Made by a program: the position numbers and the translations under genes
The notes under the pieces: model-generated
The model's database searches: none
What the model saw: the letters and a program-made list of their open reading frames with translations, nothing else
What the model was told of the DNA's origin: nothing
Assembly (NCBI GenBank): GCA_002393705.1
Contig: DGTH01000031.1
Location: 267 to 13,717, forward strand
From: Prevotella sp. UBA4341
Lineage (GTDB): Bacteria > Bacteroidota > Bacteroidia > Bacteroidales > Bacteroidaceae
Direction of reading: 5' to 3'
DNA length: 13,451 nucleotides
In this document: piece after piece, positions 1 through 6,924 of the stretch
Layout: every line of letters begins with the position of its first letter
Position numbering within the stretch: position 1 is the first letter of the stretch

Positions 1-35
1 TTGATAGTGTTTTGTTATGTCTTTGCTTATGCGTC

Positions 36-1949
36 TCATTTGACCTCCTCAAAGTCGGCGTCCTGGACGTCGTCGTTGGGATTCGACTGCGTCTGCTGGC
101 CGCCCTGGAAACCTTGGTCTGCACCAGGCTGAGGACCAGCCTGCTGACCTTGAGAGTACATCTGCTGAGAGGCCTCCTGCCAAGCGTTGTTCAGAGCTGC
201 AATGGCAGTGTCGATGGCGTTGATGTCAGCTGCCTTGTGGGCATCCTTCAGCTGCTGCAGGGCCTGCTCAATGGCGGGCTTCTTGTCGGCAGGAATCTTG
301 TCGCCAATTTCCTTCAGCTGATTCTCGGTTTGGAAAATCATGCTGTCAGCCTGATTCAACTTGTCAATGCGCTCACGCTCACGCTTGTCGTTCTCGGCAT
401 TTTGTTCGGCCTCGGCCTTCATGCGGTTGATTTCGTCCTGCGACAGACCGCTGCTGGCCTCGATGCGGATGGCCTGCTCCTTACCAGTGGCCTTGTCCTT
501 GGCGCTGACCTTGAGGATACCGTTGGCGTCGATGTCGAAGGTTACCTCAATCTGAGGAATGCCACGACGGGCAGGAGCAATGCCGGTAAGGTTGAACTGA
601 CCGATAGACTTGTTCTGTGCAGCCATGGGGCGCTCGCCCTGCAGCACATGGATGGTCACCTCGGTCTGGTTGTCGGCTGCGGTAGAGAACGTTTCGCTCT
701 TCTTGCAGGGGATGGTGGTGTTAGCCTCGATGAGCTTGGTCATCACACCGCCGAGGGTCTCGATACCCAGCGTCAGCGGTGTTACGTCAAGCAGTACGAT
801 GTCGCCCACGCCGCCTTCCTTGTTCAGGATGGCACCCTGAATGCTGGCACCTACGGCAACCACCTCGTCGGGGTTGACACCCTTTGAAGGTTCCTTGCCG
901 AAATAGTTCTTGACGAGTGTCTGCACAGCGGGGATACGGCTTGAACCACCCACGAGGATAACCTCGTCAATGTCGCTGGTTGACAGCTTGGCATCGGCCA
1001 TGGCCTTCTGACACGGAGCCAGACAAGCCTGAATCAAGTCGTGAGCCAGCTGCTCGAACTTGGCACGCGTGAGCGTCTTCACCAGGTGCTTGGGCACGCC
1101 GCCTACAGGCATGATGTACGGCAGGTTAATCTCGGTCGAGGTAGAGCTTGACAACTCAATCTTTGCCTTCTCGGCAGCCTCCTTCAGGCGCTGCATGGCC
1201 ATGGGGTCGGCTTTCAGGTCGGCACCCTCGTCGTTCTTGAACTCCTGTACCAGCCAGTCGATGATGACCTGGTCGAAGTCATCACCACCGAGGTGAGTAT
1301 CACCATTGGTAGAGAGCACCTCGAACACGCCACCGCCGAACTCCAGGATAGAGATATCGAACGTACCGCCACCAAGGTCGAAGACTGCAATCTTCATGTC
1401 CTTATTAGCCTTATCGACACCGTATGCCAGGGCTGCTGCCGTAGGTTCGTTGACGATACGACGTACGTTCAGACCGGCAATCTGACCAGCCTCCTTCGTA
1501 GCCTGACGCTGCGAGTCGGAGAAGTAAGCCGGAACGGTAATAACGGCATCGGTCACCTCCTGTCCCAGATAATCCTCGGCAGTCTTTTTCATCTTCTGCA
1601 GCACCATGGCGCTGATCTCCTGCGGCGTATATTTACGTCCGTCAATATCGACGCGGGGGTAACCTCCCTCGTTGACTACAGCGTAAGGTACACGCGAGAT
1701 TTCCTTCTCCGTCTGCTGCCAGTTCTCACCCATGAAACGCTTAATAGAGTAAACCGTCTTCTTCGGGTTTGTAATGGCCTGACGCTTGGCAGGGTCGCCA
1801 ATCTTGCGCTCACCGTTCTCAACAAAACCAACAACCGAAGGAGTCGTGCGCTTACCCTCACTGTTGGCAATTACAACCGGCTCGTTGCCTTCGAATACGG
1901 CAACACAGCTGTTCGTTGTTCCTAAATCGATTCCAATAATCTTTCCCAT
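36..1949 (-). CDS. dnaK: Molecular chaperone DnaK (Hsp70)
   Basis: ATP-dependent cytosolic Hsp70 chaperone that binds unfolded polypeptides with DnaJ and GrpE. The 637-residue product is full length for the family. All three Hsp70 signatures are visible: IDLGTTNS at 7-14, [11 protein letters not shown] at 190-200 and [10 protein letters not shown] at 331-340. The nucleotide-binding domain runs to about 380; the conserved linker with [11 protein letters not shown] follows at 385-395. The beta substrate-binding domain and the helical lid reach about 595. The tail is rich in Gln and Gly and ends in DADFEEVK, the usual bacterial DnaK ending. The start at 1949 is fixed by [10 protein letters not shown], typical of Bacteroidetes DnaK. 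No dnaJ or grpE is next to it. No CIRCE element or canonical TAnnTTTG promoter was found upstream; a -24/-12 type element is present instead. Only 35 bases follow the stop in the window and no terminator is recognisable there. Identification is certain. Confidence 0.99.
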   Translation of the reverse strand: MGKIIGIDLGTTNSCVAVFEGNEPVVIANSEGKRTTPSVVGFVENGERKIGDPAKRQAITNPKKTVYSIKRFMGENWQQTEKEISRVPYAVVNEGGYPRVDIDGRKYTPQEISAMVLQKMKKTAEDYLGQEVTDAVITVPAYFSDSQRQATKEAGQIAGLNVRRIVNEPTAAALAYGVDKANKDMKIAVFDLGGGTFDISILEFGGGVFEVLSTNGDTHLGGDDFDQVIIDWLVQEFKNDEGADLKADPMAMQRLKEAAEKAKIELSSSTSTEINLPYIMPVGGVPKHLVKTLTRAKFEQLAHDLIQACLAPCQKAMADAKLSTSDIDEVILVGGSSRIPAVQTLVKNYFGKEPSKGVNPDEVVAVGASIQGAILNKEGGVGDIVLLDVTPLTLGIETLGGVMTKLIEANTTIPCKKSETFSTAADNQTEVTIHVLQGERPMAAQNKSIGQFNLTGIAPARRGIPQIEVTFDIDANGILKVSAKDKATGKEQAIRIEASSGLSQDEINRMKAEAEQNAENDKRERERIDKLNQADSMIFQTENQLKEIGDKIPADKKPAIEQALQQLKDAHKAADINAIDTAIAALNNAWQEASQQMYSQGQQAGPQPGADQGFQGGQQTQSNPNDDVQDADFEEVK

Positions 1950-2012
1950 AATTCTATTTGTTTTTATTTGTTATTATTTTCGTTTTCTTGCGATTATTCG
2001 CTGCCAGAGTAC

Positions 2013-2029
2013 TGCAAAGCTCGTGCCAA
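2013..2029 (-). promoter_or_regulatory. Putative sigma-54 (-24/-12) promoter of dnaK
   Basis: Read on the minus strand the sequence is TTGGCACG, AGCT, TTGCA. It matches the sigma-54 consensus TGGCACG-N4-TTGC exactly, with correct GG-to-GC spacing. Transcription would start near 2002, giving a leader of about 53 nt before the dnaK ATG. Bacteroidetes commonly encode RpoN, but I know of no established RpoN control of dnaK in this phylum. The alternative is a degenerate housekeeping -7 box (GAGCTTTG instead of TAnnTTTG), but no -33 TTTG lies at the right distance. Confidence 0.5.
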
Positions 2030-2066
2030 ATCATTTTTTTTGAAGATAATAATGACATTTTGGCAC
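2023..2066. repeat. Inverted repeat GTGCCAAA / TTTGGCAC
   Basis: The arms GTGCCAAA (2023-2030) and TTTGGCAC (2059-2066) are perfect reverse complements, 28 nt apart. The match extends inward as ATCATT against AATGACAT with a small insertion. The left arm contains most of the -24 half of the dnaK element and the right arm contains the probable -33 TTTG of the divergent gene. It could be a regulator site spanning both promoters, or a chance duplication of a TTTGGCAC word. Confidence 0.5.
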
Positions 2067-2093
2067 AAGTATAAAAAACTTTTATTATCTTTG
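2059..2093 (+). promoter_or_regulatory. Bacteroidetes-type promoter of the secreted BamE-like gene
   Basis: The -7 box TATCTTTG lies at 2086-2093 (consensus TAnnTTTG), followed by CAC. A TTTG -33 candidate lies at 2059-2062, with a spacer of 23 nt, at the long end of the accepted range. Transcription should begin near 2100, leaving a leader of about 46 nt before the ATG at 2146. Confidence 0.65.
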
Positions 2094-2107
2094 CACGCAG
2101 AAAAAGA

Positions 2108-2123
2108 ATTAAAACGTTTTAAT
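2108..2123. promoter_or_regulatory. Perfect 16-bp palindrome, probable operator
   Basis: ATTAAAACGTTTTAAT is fully self-complementary. It sits directly downstream of the predicted start of transcription, where a bound repressor would block the promoter. A central CG flanked by AAA and TTT is the layout of LacI-family operators, and the same AAACGTTT core occurs in the lacI-gene promoter at 13168-13175. The cognate protein is unknown. Confidence 0.5.
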
Positions 2124-2145
2124 CAAAGTCAATAAGTTAATCATC

Positions 2146-3471
2146 ATGAAGAGAATATTCTTTACAACAGCTATGGCACTTGCCGTGTTGTCGGGATGGT
2201 CGCAGAATTCATACATTGTGAAGACCAAGAACGTGAAGCCGGCAGCCAAGCCGTCAGTAGCTGCAACCGTGGCAAACGAGATGCCCGAAGAAACAAGCAC
2301 AGAGCCCCAAAACTTTGTGACAAAGAATTTCAAGTATCGCAGCATGTGTGACTGGACAGATGGTATGAAGTTCATGGTTATCCCAGAGAAGTACGACCTG
2401 ATAGTCAACACCTTCCGTGACGCATCGACAGGCAAGGAGGTCGGCAATGGCAAACTGCGCAACAAGATTATGGTTTACAAGAACCACACAACAGCCTCTG
2501 ACGGGCGTGAGCACGTGAACTTCGTCTGCCAAGATGACAACCGCGCCTACTATTTTGAGCTACCTCACGGCTCATTTGAAGACTACTGCTACAGCAAGTT
2601 GGGCGTACCGACATTGGCCTATCTGGACGATGTAGATAAGGCCCGTGAACTCTTGCTGGGCAAGACGCTCATTACGCGCCAGCCTATTTTCTTCATTGAC
2701 ACCCAGTACGAGGGTGACGGTGTAGAGCAGGTCAAGATAGCAGAGAACACGGAGGTCGTGGTAAGAGCCGTAGGTGTAGGTTCACGCAAATTTCCCGTCA
2801 AGATTATCGTTGAAGACCCGAAAACCGGTAAAGAATTCTTCCAGAACGTGGTCATGAGTCGCACCAACAATGGCATGCGCGACGAAGAACTCATCATGGA
2901 TAACAAAAAGTACGTATTCCTCAACTCGTTTAGCGTGCTTGACGGTACGGACATCGTCAGCGAGGACTACCGTGAATATATGGGCAAGACCATCTTCACA
3001 AAATATGCCACCGAAATGGAGTCACGCGGCGACGGCAAGGTACGCAAGGTAAAAGTTCCTCGTCTGATGGAGTTTGTTGTCGATGCCATTACGCCCATTT
3101 CGGGCAGCAAATACGTAGAGCTGACATTGACGGAAGCCGAGTCGCGCCGTATCTACAAGAAGGAGATAACGTTCGTAAACTTTGAAGCCACAGGCGACCC
3201 CGACGTAAAGAAGGAGGACTACTTCGGCTATTTGTTCGGCCTGGGCGAAGGCAAACTGCGTAACTCAACACCCGAAACGCGTGCTGCCATCCGCCAGGGA
3301 CGCGTCATACACGGCATGACCGAGGAAGAAGTAGAATTAGCCATGGGTGAGCCCGACAACGTGGTAGCCGCCAGCAACGGCCGTACTGACTGGATTTACC
3401 AGCGTACGAAGAAACTGCTTATTGTTCAGTTTGGAAAGAACGGCAAAGTGACTGGAATAAAAACTCGGTAA
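2146..3471 (+). CDS. Secreted protein with C-terminal BamE/SmpA-like module, function unknown
   Basis: I do not recognise a named family for the whole 441-residue protein. Residues 1-20 form a signal peptide (hydrophobic core, predicted cut after WSQ), and no lipobox Cys is present, so a periplasmic or secreted location is likely. A low-complexity Ala/Pro/Glu/Thr linker covers about 27-56. The body (57-380) looks beta-rich, and the segments beginning LLGKTLIT (170) and MGKTIFTK (279) resemble each other, suggesting repeated small modules. Residues 383-440 follow the BamE/SmpA-OmlA pattern: a GMTEEEVELAMGEPD turn, then W-x-Y, then a strand and V-x-F-x-x-G-K-V near the end. BamE helps outer-membrane protein assembly, but this fold is also used in unrelated envelope proteins, so that role is not claimed. 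It is transcribed alone, divergent from dnaK, with a palindrome in its leader. Confidence 0.8.
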   Translation: MKRIFFTTAMALAVLSGWSQNSYIVKTKNVKPAAKPSVAATVANEMPEETSTEPQNFVTKNFKYRSMCDWTDGMKFMVIPEKYDLIVNTFRDASTGKEVGNGKLRNKIMVYKNHTTASDGREHVNFVCQDDNRAYYFELPHGSFEDYCYSKLGVPTLAYLDDVDKARELLLGKTLITRQPIFFIDTQYEGDGVEQVKIAENTEVVVRAVGVGSRKFPVKIIVEDPKTGKEFFQNVVMSRTNNGMRDEELIMDNKKYVFLNSFSVLDGTDIVSEDYREYMGKTIFTKYATEMESRGDGKVRKVKVPRLMEFVVDAITPISGSKYVELTLTEAESRRIYKKEITFVNFEATGDPDVKKEDYFGYLFGLGEGKLRNSTPETRAAIRQGRVIHGMTEEEVELAMGEPDNVVAASNGRTDWIYQRTKKLLIVQFGKNGKVTGIKTR

Positions 3472-3473
3472 GC

Positions 3474-3569
3474 TCAGTGTACGTCGGTATGCATGAGCAT
3501 ATAAACACTTAAAACCGTCAAAATAGCAACCGACACCAACAATACGGCTGTCTGAAATTCTAAAAACAT
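3474..3569 (-). CDS. Small single-helix membrane protein (31 residues), unknown function
   Basis: This open frame runs from an ATG at 3569 to a TGA at 3474. The product begins MFLEFQTAVLLV and ends LMHTDVH. Residues 5-26 form one uninterrupted hydrophobic stretch long enough for a transmembrane helix, with a short polar tail. A good promoter (TTTG, 19 nt, TACCTTTG) lies upstream, giving a leader of about 23 nt with a purine-rich stretch (AAAAAGAGAT) before the ATG. The frame ends just before the stop of the convergent gene, so it fills the gap without overlapping it. Conservation cannot be tested here, so it could be a chance frame; the promoter and the helix together favour a real gene. It begins downstream of the terminator of the glucan operon and is probably an independent unit. 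Confidence 0.5.
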   Translation of the reverse strand: MFLEFQTAVLLVSVAILTVLSVYMLMHTDVH

Positions 3570-3597
3570 ATCTCTTTTTACCTTTTAAAAACGGGTG

Positions 3598-3628
3598 CAA
3601 AGGTAATTTCTTTCGACAGTCAAACAAA
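3598..3628 (-). promoter_or_regulatory. Bacteroidetes-type promoter of the small membrane protein
   Basis: On the minus strand TTTG (3625-3628), a 19-nt spacer and TACCTTTG (3598-3605) match the consensus TTTG/TAnnTTTG layout, followed by CACC as in the other promoters of this window. The -33 box overlaps the outer arm of the terminator hairpin at 3625-3669. Nothing else lies downstream for it to serve except the 31-codon frame. Confidence 0.65.
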
Positions 3629-3669
3629 GAAAAGCCCCTTGCTTTAACGGCGAGGGGCTTATTTCTTTG
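3625..3669. terminator. Hairpin terminator, probably bidirectional
   Basis: A perfect 8-bp GC-rich stem, AAGCCCCT (3632-3639) with AGGGGCTT (3653-3660), has a 13-nt loop. Outer arms CAAAGAAA (3625-3632) and TTTCTTTG (3662-3669) extend it. On the minus strand the stem is followed by TTCTTTGTTTG, which suits the end of the glucan operon 30-70 nt after the GH5 stop. On the plus strand it is followed by ATTTCTTTG and may also stop the convergent secreted-protein gene. Confidence 0.85.
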
Positions 3670-3697
3670 ACTTACGTCAATCTGTTGGCTTACAGTA

Positions 3698-5227
3698 TTA
3701 CTGCATCAGGGCGTTAACAATCTCCTGCTCGTACCAAGTATTAGTAGCGCGATTATAGAGTCCCATCCACCAAAGACCGCAGGTGTTGTACTGATTGAAC
3801 TTCTGCTTCAAGTACTGCGCGTACTTGACGCGTTCAGCCATGGACTTTTCCTCGTCAATGGCACCAAACTCACCAAAGATGAAGGGCATACCACACTCAG
3901 TGGCACGCTTGTTGACGCGAGTGAAGACGCCATCGATGACAGCCTTACAGTCGTCGTCGAAAATCTTGATGTTGTAGTCGTACTCTTCGCCTTCAGCATT
4001 CTTTCCGGCATTGTTGTTACAGAAGTTATAGGGGTCATAAGAGTGAATAGTCAGATACATGTGGTTAGCCACCTTGTCCTGAGGAGCCTGGAATGCATTG
4101 ACCGGCACATCGTTATTACCTGTAGCAGAGTATGTGGTAACAGCAAGGTTGCGATAGAGGTTATTGCCACCAGAGGCACGTACCACGTTAACGAAGTCCT
4201 GCTGCAGCTTATTAATAGCCTCGTAAGCCTGATCCGTCACTGACGAAGGTGCAGTCCAGGAATAAGAGGCATTCAGAATCTCGTTGAACGACTCAAAGAT
4301 AAGGCGCTCGTCATAGTTCTTAAAGCGTTCGCAAATCTGTTGCCAAATCTTCTGGTAAAGCACTGTATTCTCAGCATAGCTATCCATGTCGGCCATCAGC
4401 CAGCACTGTTTGTCAGTTCGTCCTGCAGCTCGTGCTCCAGTGTCGTGCATGACGTTGATAATGCAGTAACAGTTGGCATTGAGCACATAGTTTACCACCT
4501 CTTCTACACGGTTCATCCATTCTTCGTTGATGTTACCTTGGTCGTCAATGTGCGGGAACCAAGTAACAGGAACACGGATAATATTGAAGCCCTTGGCGGC
4601 AATCTCATCGATGATAGCCTGTGTGGTGACTGGCTGTCCCCAACAGGTTTCATAGGTCTGCCAATCGCCAGGACCAGCGGGGTGGAACCAGTCAGCCGAG
4701 GGATCGTGGTTCGACTCAAGCGTATTACCGAGGTTATAGCCCATCTTCAGTTTGGCAACCATGTCCCATGCGCTCTCAATGGGGTCAGAGCTTGAGCCCC
4801 TACCAGCCTGGTTGATGGTGAGGACGGCCTGAAGCGTTCCCGTCTGGAAAGTCAGTTTCGAGGTACGTGTAGCACCTTCATTATAATCAACCTTCAGCTT
4901 TACGTAGGCACGGGTGTTTACAGCTGTAGTGTCGTTAACATCCCAGCCATAGCCGGCGTGCGGAGTAATGTGCACCCACGTGGTGTCTGTATCGGGTACG
5001 GATACCGTCCAGCCACCATCGGTCTCCACGGAAATCATGTAAGAGGTCAGCTCACCCATGGCCAAGTTGAGTTCATGAATGGGTGTACCGTCATGGGCCA
5101 ACGATATCACTGTTCCCGGAGCAGTGATGTTGCTGACGATGGTGCCATTATCGCTGTCGCTGCAGCCCTGGAATCCAAGAGCTGCGGCGGCGAGCAACAC
5201 AATGCTAAATATGCTTTTTATTTTCAT
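3698..5227 (-). CDS. Surface lipoprotein endo-beta-glucanase, BACON plus GH5 (subfamily 4-like)
   Basis: Predicted endo-acting glycoside hydrolase that cuts beta-1,4-linked glucan backbones by the retaining mechanism, anchored on the outer membrane. A lipoprotein signal peptide ends at Cys22 (FQGC), followed by acidic residues (CSDSDNG) as in Bacteroidetes surface-export signals. A BACON domain covers about 40-142, ending in the usual INQAG. The GH5 barrel covers about 151-508. Visible conserved residues are Arg218 (IIRVPVTW), the acid/base pair Asn315-Glu316 (FNE), His395 and Tyr397 (HSYDP), nucleophile Glu453 (FGEFG) and Trp486/487. The wording GYNLGNTLE and the BACON-GH5 order resemble subfamily 4 enzymes such as the xyloglucanase of the Bacteroides ovatus xyloglucan locus. 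The beta-3 motif reads NVMHD rather than the commoner NVHHD. The exact substrate (xyloglucan, mixed-linkage glucan, carboxymethylcellulose) cannot be read from sequence. It is last in the operon, 24 nt after the binding protein. Confidence 0.93.
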   Translation of the reverse strand: MKIKSIFSIVLLAAAALGFQGCSDSDNGTIVSNITAPGTVISLAHDGTPIHELNLAMGELTSYMISVETDGGWTVSVPDTDTTWVHITPHAGYGWDVNDTTAVNTRAYVKLKVDYNEGATRTSKLTFQTGTLQAVLTINQAGRGSSSDPIESAWDMVAKLKMGYNLGNTLESNHDPSADWFHPAGPGDWQTYETCWGQPVTTQAIIDEIAAKGFNIIRVPVTWFPHIDDQGNINEEWMNRVEEVVNYVLNANCYCIINVMHDTGARAAGRTDKQCWLMADMDSYAENTVLYQKIWQQICERFKNYDERLIFESFNEILNASYSWTAPSSVTDQAYEAINKLQQDFVNVVRASGGNNLYRNLAVTTYSATGNNDVPVNAFQAPQDKVANHMYLTIHSYDPYNFCNNNAGKNAEGEEYDYNIKIFDDDCKAVIDGVFTRVNKRATECGMPFIFGEFGAIDEEKSMAERVKYAQYLKQKFNQYNTCGLWWMGLYNRATNTWYEQEIVNALMQ

Positions 5228-5251
5228 AATCGTCTTTATTCTTATTGGGTT

Positions 5252-6880
5252 TTATTTACTTGAGGGGATGTAGATGATTCGGGCATTATCAAACTTTACG
5301 TTTATCTTTCCCGACGGCGTTCCCTGATTGATAGACTGCAGACGGAATTGATTCAGGCCAGTGGCAACAATTTCGCTATAAGATTTGCCCGTGTAGCAAG
5401 CGAAGGAGCTGAGCGGCAGTACATGGCGATACCACTTACCAGTAGGAGCTTCGTCGTTGATGTCAGCCAGCACAGGACGTGCAAATTTTGGAGTCTGAGT
5501 ATCATAGTCTTCCCATTCGAAGCCGTTGTCATACTGATTCTCTGCATCGCCTATAGGCTGGAACATATAGCGGATGTAGCCCGTAAAGACACCATTGTTA
5601 TAGTCTGAACCGTCGTTATAGACGTTGATGGCGAAATACACTTCGTCAGCCGTAGCCGTTGCAGGAATGTTGGGCGACATGGAGAAAGAGTTACCACTCC
5701 AGTCTTTGCGATAATAAATCATGGTACCCCACCACTGCTGATACTCAACAGGAATATCGAAATGAGCATAAATGCCGTCGGCCGTTCCGTCGTTACCATA
5801 GGTACAGTTGGGTCCCCATCCGTTGTCCGTAGCATCACCGTCGAAGGTGGTCAGAATGGTCGAGTAGTCGTAGAAACGCTCTACCGACACCACACCACCA
5901 GGCGTTGTAACGGTCAGCGTAGTACCACTTCCGTCAGTAGGCTTACGCGTGAAGGGAACGACAATTTCATTCTCCTCATCATTGACGGTGAAGTCGTCAG
6001 CTGTCAGCGTTACGTCGCCATACTTGATGCTCTCGACCTGCACATACTCAGAGCCACGAATAATGAGGTTTTCGCCAATCTGCGGCATGTCAGAAGAAAC
6101 GAAGGTTATTGTAGGCTGTCCAGGACGTTTGTAGAAAGGCAGATAGCTCGTTCCGGCAGTACACTTCAGCACCAAGACTCCCGTCTCATAAGGCAGGTCA
6201 GGCATCTGGAATTTCAGCTGCGACTTTGTTTCGTAGCTATTGGTCGTCGTATTGAGGTGATGGTCCATGAGCACCGTCTGAATACCATTAATGGCCACAT
6301 GGTTGCCGCCTATCTCCGTCCATTCGGTGGTAGCCAGCTCTTCAGCCGTAACGTCTGAGAAGAAAGCCTCCTCAATATCAACAAGGTTCAGGCCGAAGAT
6401 GTTGATTTCGTTGCCGGTCTCACGCGGATAGCGTGCCTGTATGCGTTGCATCTGCGGGCCGGGAGCCGTTATTTTGAAGCCGTAAGTAGCTGTTCCGCCG
6501 CCTGTCTCAATACGTATCTCGTCAGGTATCGAGCTGTCGAAAGCCGAAAGTTTAAAACCATTGACCTCAGTAGGCACAGTAACAATGAGGCTGTGGTCAG
6601 TATTCATCGTTGTATTGAACGACACTTCCTGATTGTTAATAAAGACATGCAGCGCACCACCCAAGTTCTTACCCATAACGGCCAGCATGGTGCCGGGTCC
6701 AGCCTTGGTGTAGAACTCGTCGTAGCTATAGTTGGTAGTGTCTGAACTCAGAATCTTAACACCCGTTATTTCGGGCTGGCCGCCGCTGGAGTTGTTATCG
6801 CTGCAGGCCATGAAGCCGAAGGCTACCATTACCGAAAGGAACAGCACCAACAGACTTGTCATATTTATTTTGTTCTTCAT
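5252..6880 (-). CDS. Surface glycan-binding lipoprotein (SGBP-B-like, tandem Ig/IPT domains)
   Basis: Predicted outer-membrane lipoprotein that holds polysaccharide at the surface for the SusC/D transporter; no catalytic motif is seen. A hydrophobic signal ends at Cys26 (FMAC), followed by SDNNSSGG. Three Ig-like IPT/TIG-type beta domains can be drawn at about 37-138, 140-252 and 255-338, with the usual GxNL/GxxY turns (MGKNLGG, IFGLNLVD, IRGSEYV). A larger C-terminal domain (about 343-540) starts with TFDGDATDNGWGP and is rich in Trp and Tyr, as expected for a glycan platform. This layout matches the SGBP-B protein of the B. ovatus xyloglucan locus, and I infer homology to its C-terminal glucan-binding domain. 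Position between susD and the enzyme gene is standard for SusE/F-position proteins. Binding specificity is inferred from the GH5 neighbour only. Confidence 0.87.
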   Translation of the reverse strand: MKNKINMTSLLVLFLSVMVAFGFMACSDNNSSGGQPEITGVKILSSDTTNYSYDEFYTKAGPGTMLAVMGKNLGGALHVFINNQEVSFNTTMNTDHSLIVTVPTEVNGFKLSAFDSSIPDEIRIETGGGTATYGFKITAPGPQMQRIQARYPRETGNEINIFGLNLVDIEEAFFSDVTAEELATTEWTEIGGNHVAINGIQTVLMDHHLNTTTNSYETKSQLKFQMPDLPYETGVLVLKCTAGTSYLPFYKRPGQPTITFVSSDMPQIGENLIIRGSEYVQVESIKYGDVTLTADDFTVNDEENEIVVPFTRKPTDGSGTTLTVTTPGGVVSVERFYDYSTILTTFDGDATDNGWGPNCTYGNDGTADGIYAHFDIPVEYQQWWGTMIYYRKDWSGNSFSMSPNIPATATADEVYFAINVYNDGSDYNNGVFTGYIRYMFQPIGDAENQYDNGFEWEDYDTQTPKFARPVLADINDEAPTGKWYRHVLPLSSFACYTGKSYSEIVATGLNQFRLQSINQGTPSGKINVKFDNARIIYIPSSK

Positions 6881-6924
6881 AAGAAAAAAATCCTATTTTT
6901 AGTTATGTTCTTTTCGTTCTTAGC

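Noticed and set aside
12..887. Long plus-strand frame of 291 codons opposite dnaK
   Set aside because: It lies wholly antisense to an unmistakable dnaK; its Leu/Val-rich composition is what GC-rich dnaK codons give on the other strand, and it has no promoter or recognisable domain.
1293..1925. Plus-strand frame of 210 codons opposite the dnaK ATPase domain
   Set aside because: It is antisense to highly conserved coding sequence and resembles no known protein.
1950..2145. CIRCE (HrcA) heat-shock operator near dnaK
   Set aside because: I looked for TTAGCACTC-N9-GAGTGCTAA and found no match; the GTGCCAAA repeat has different arms and too wide a spacer.
3337..3627. Minus-strand 96-codon frame overlapping the end of the secreted gene
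   Set aside because: Its start lies inside the terminator hairpin and upstream of the -7 box, and its second half is antisense to the BamE-like module. The 31-codon frame in a different phase fits the promoter and gap much better.
3698..5227. GH5 enzyme as a beta-mannanase
   Set aside because: The GYNLGNTLE start, the BACON domain and the SGBP-B-like neighbour fit glucanase/xyloglucanase subfamily 4 better, and no GH26 or GH130 gene is nearby; not fully excluded without activity data.
6881..6924. Internal promoter between susD and the binding-protein gene
   Set aside because: The 44-nt gap is A/T-rich but holds no TAnnTTTG box on the minus strand; co-transcription is the simpler reading.
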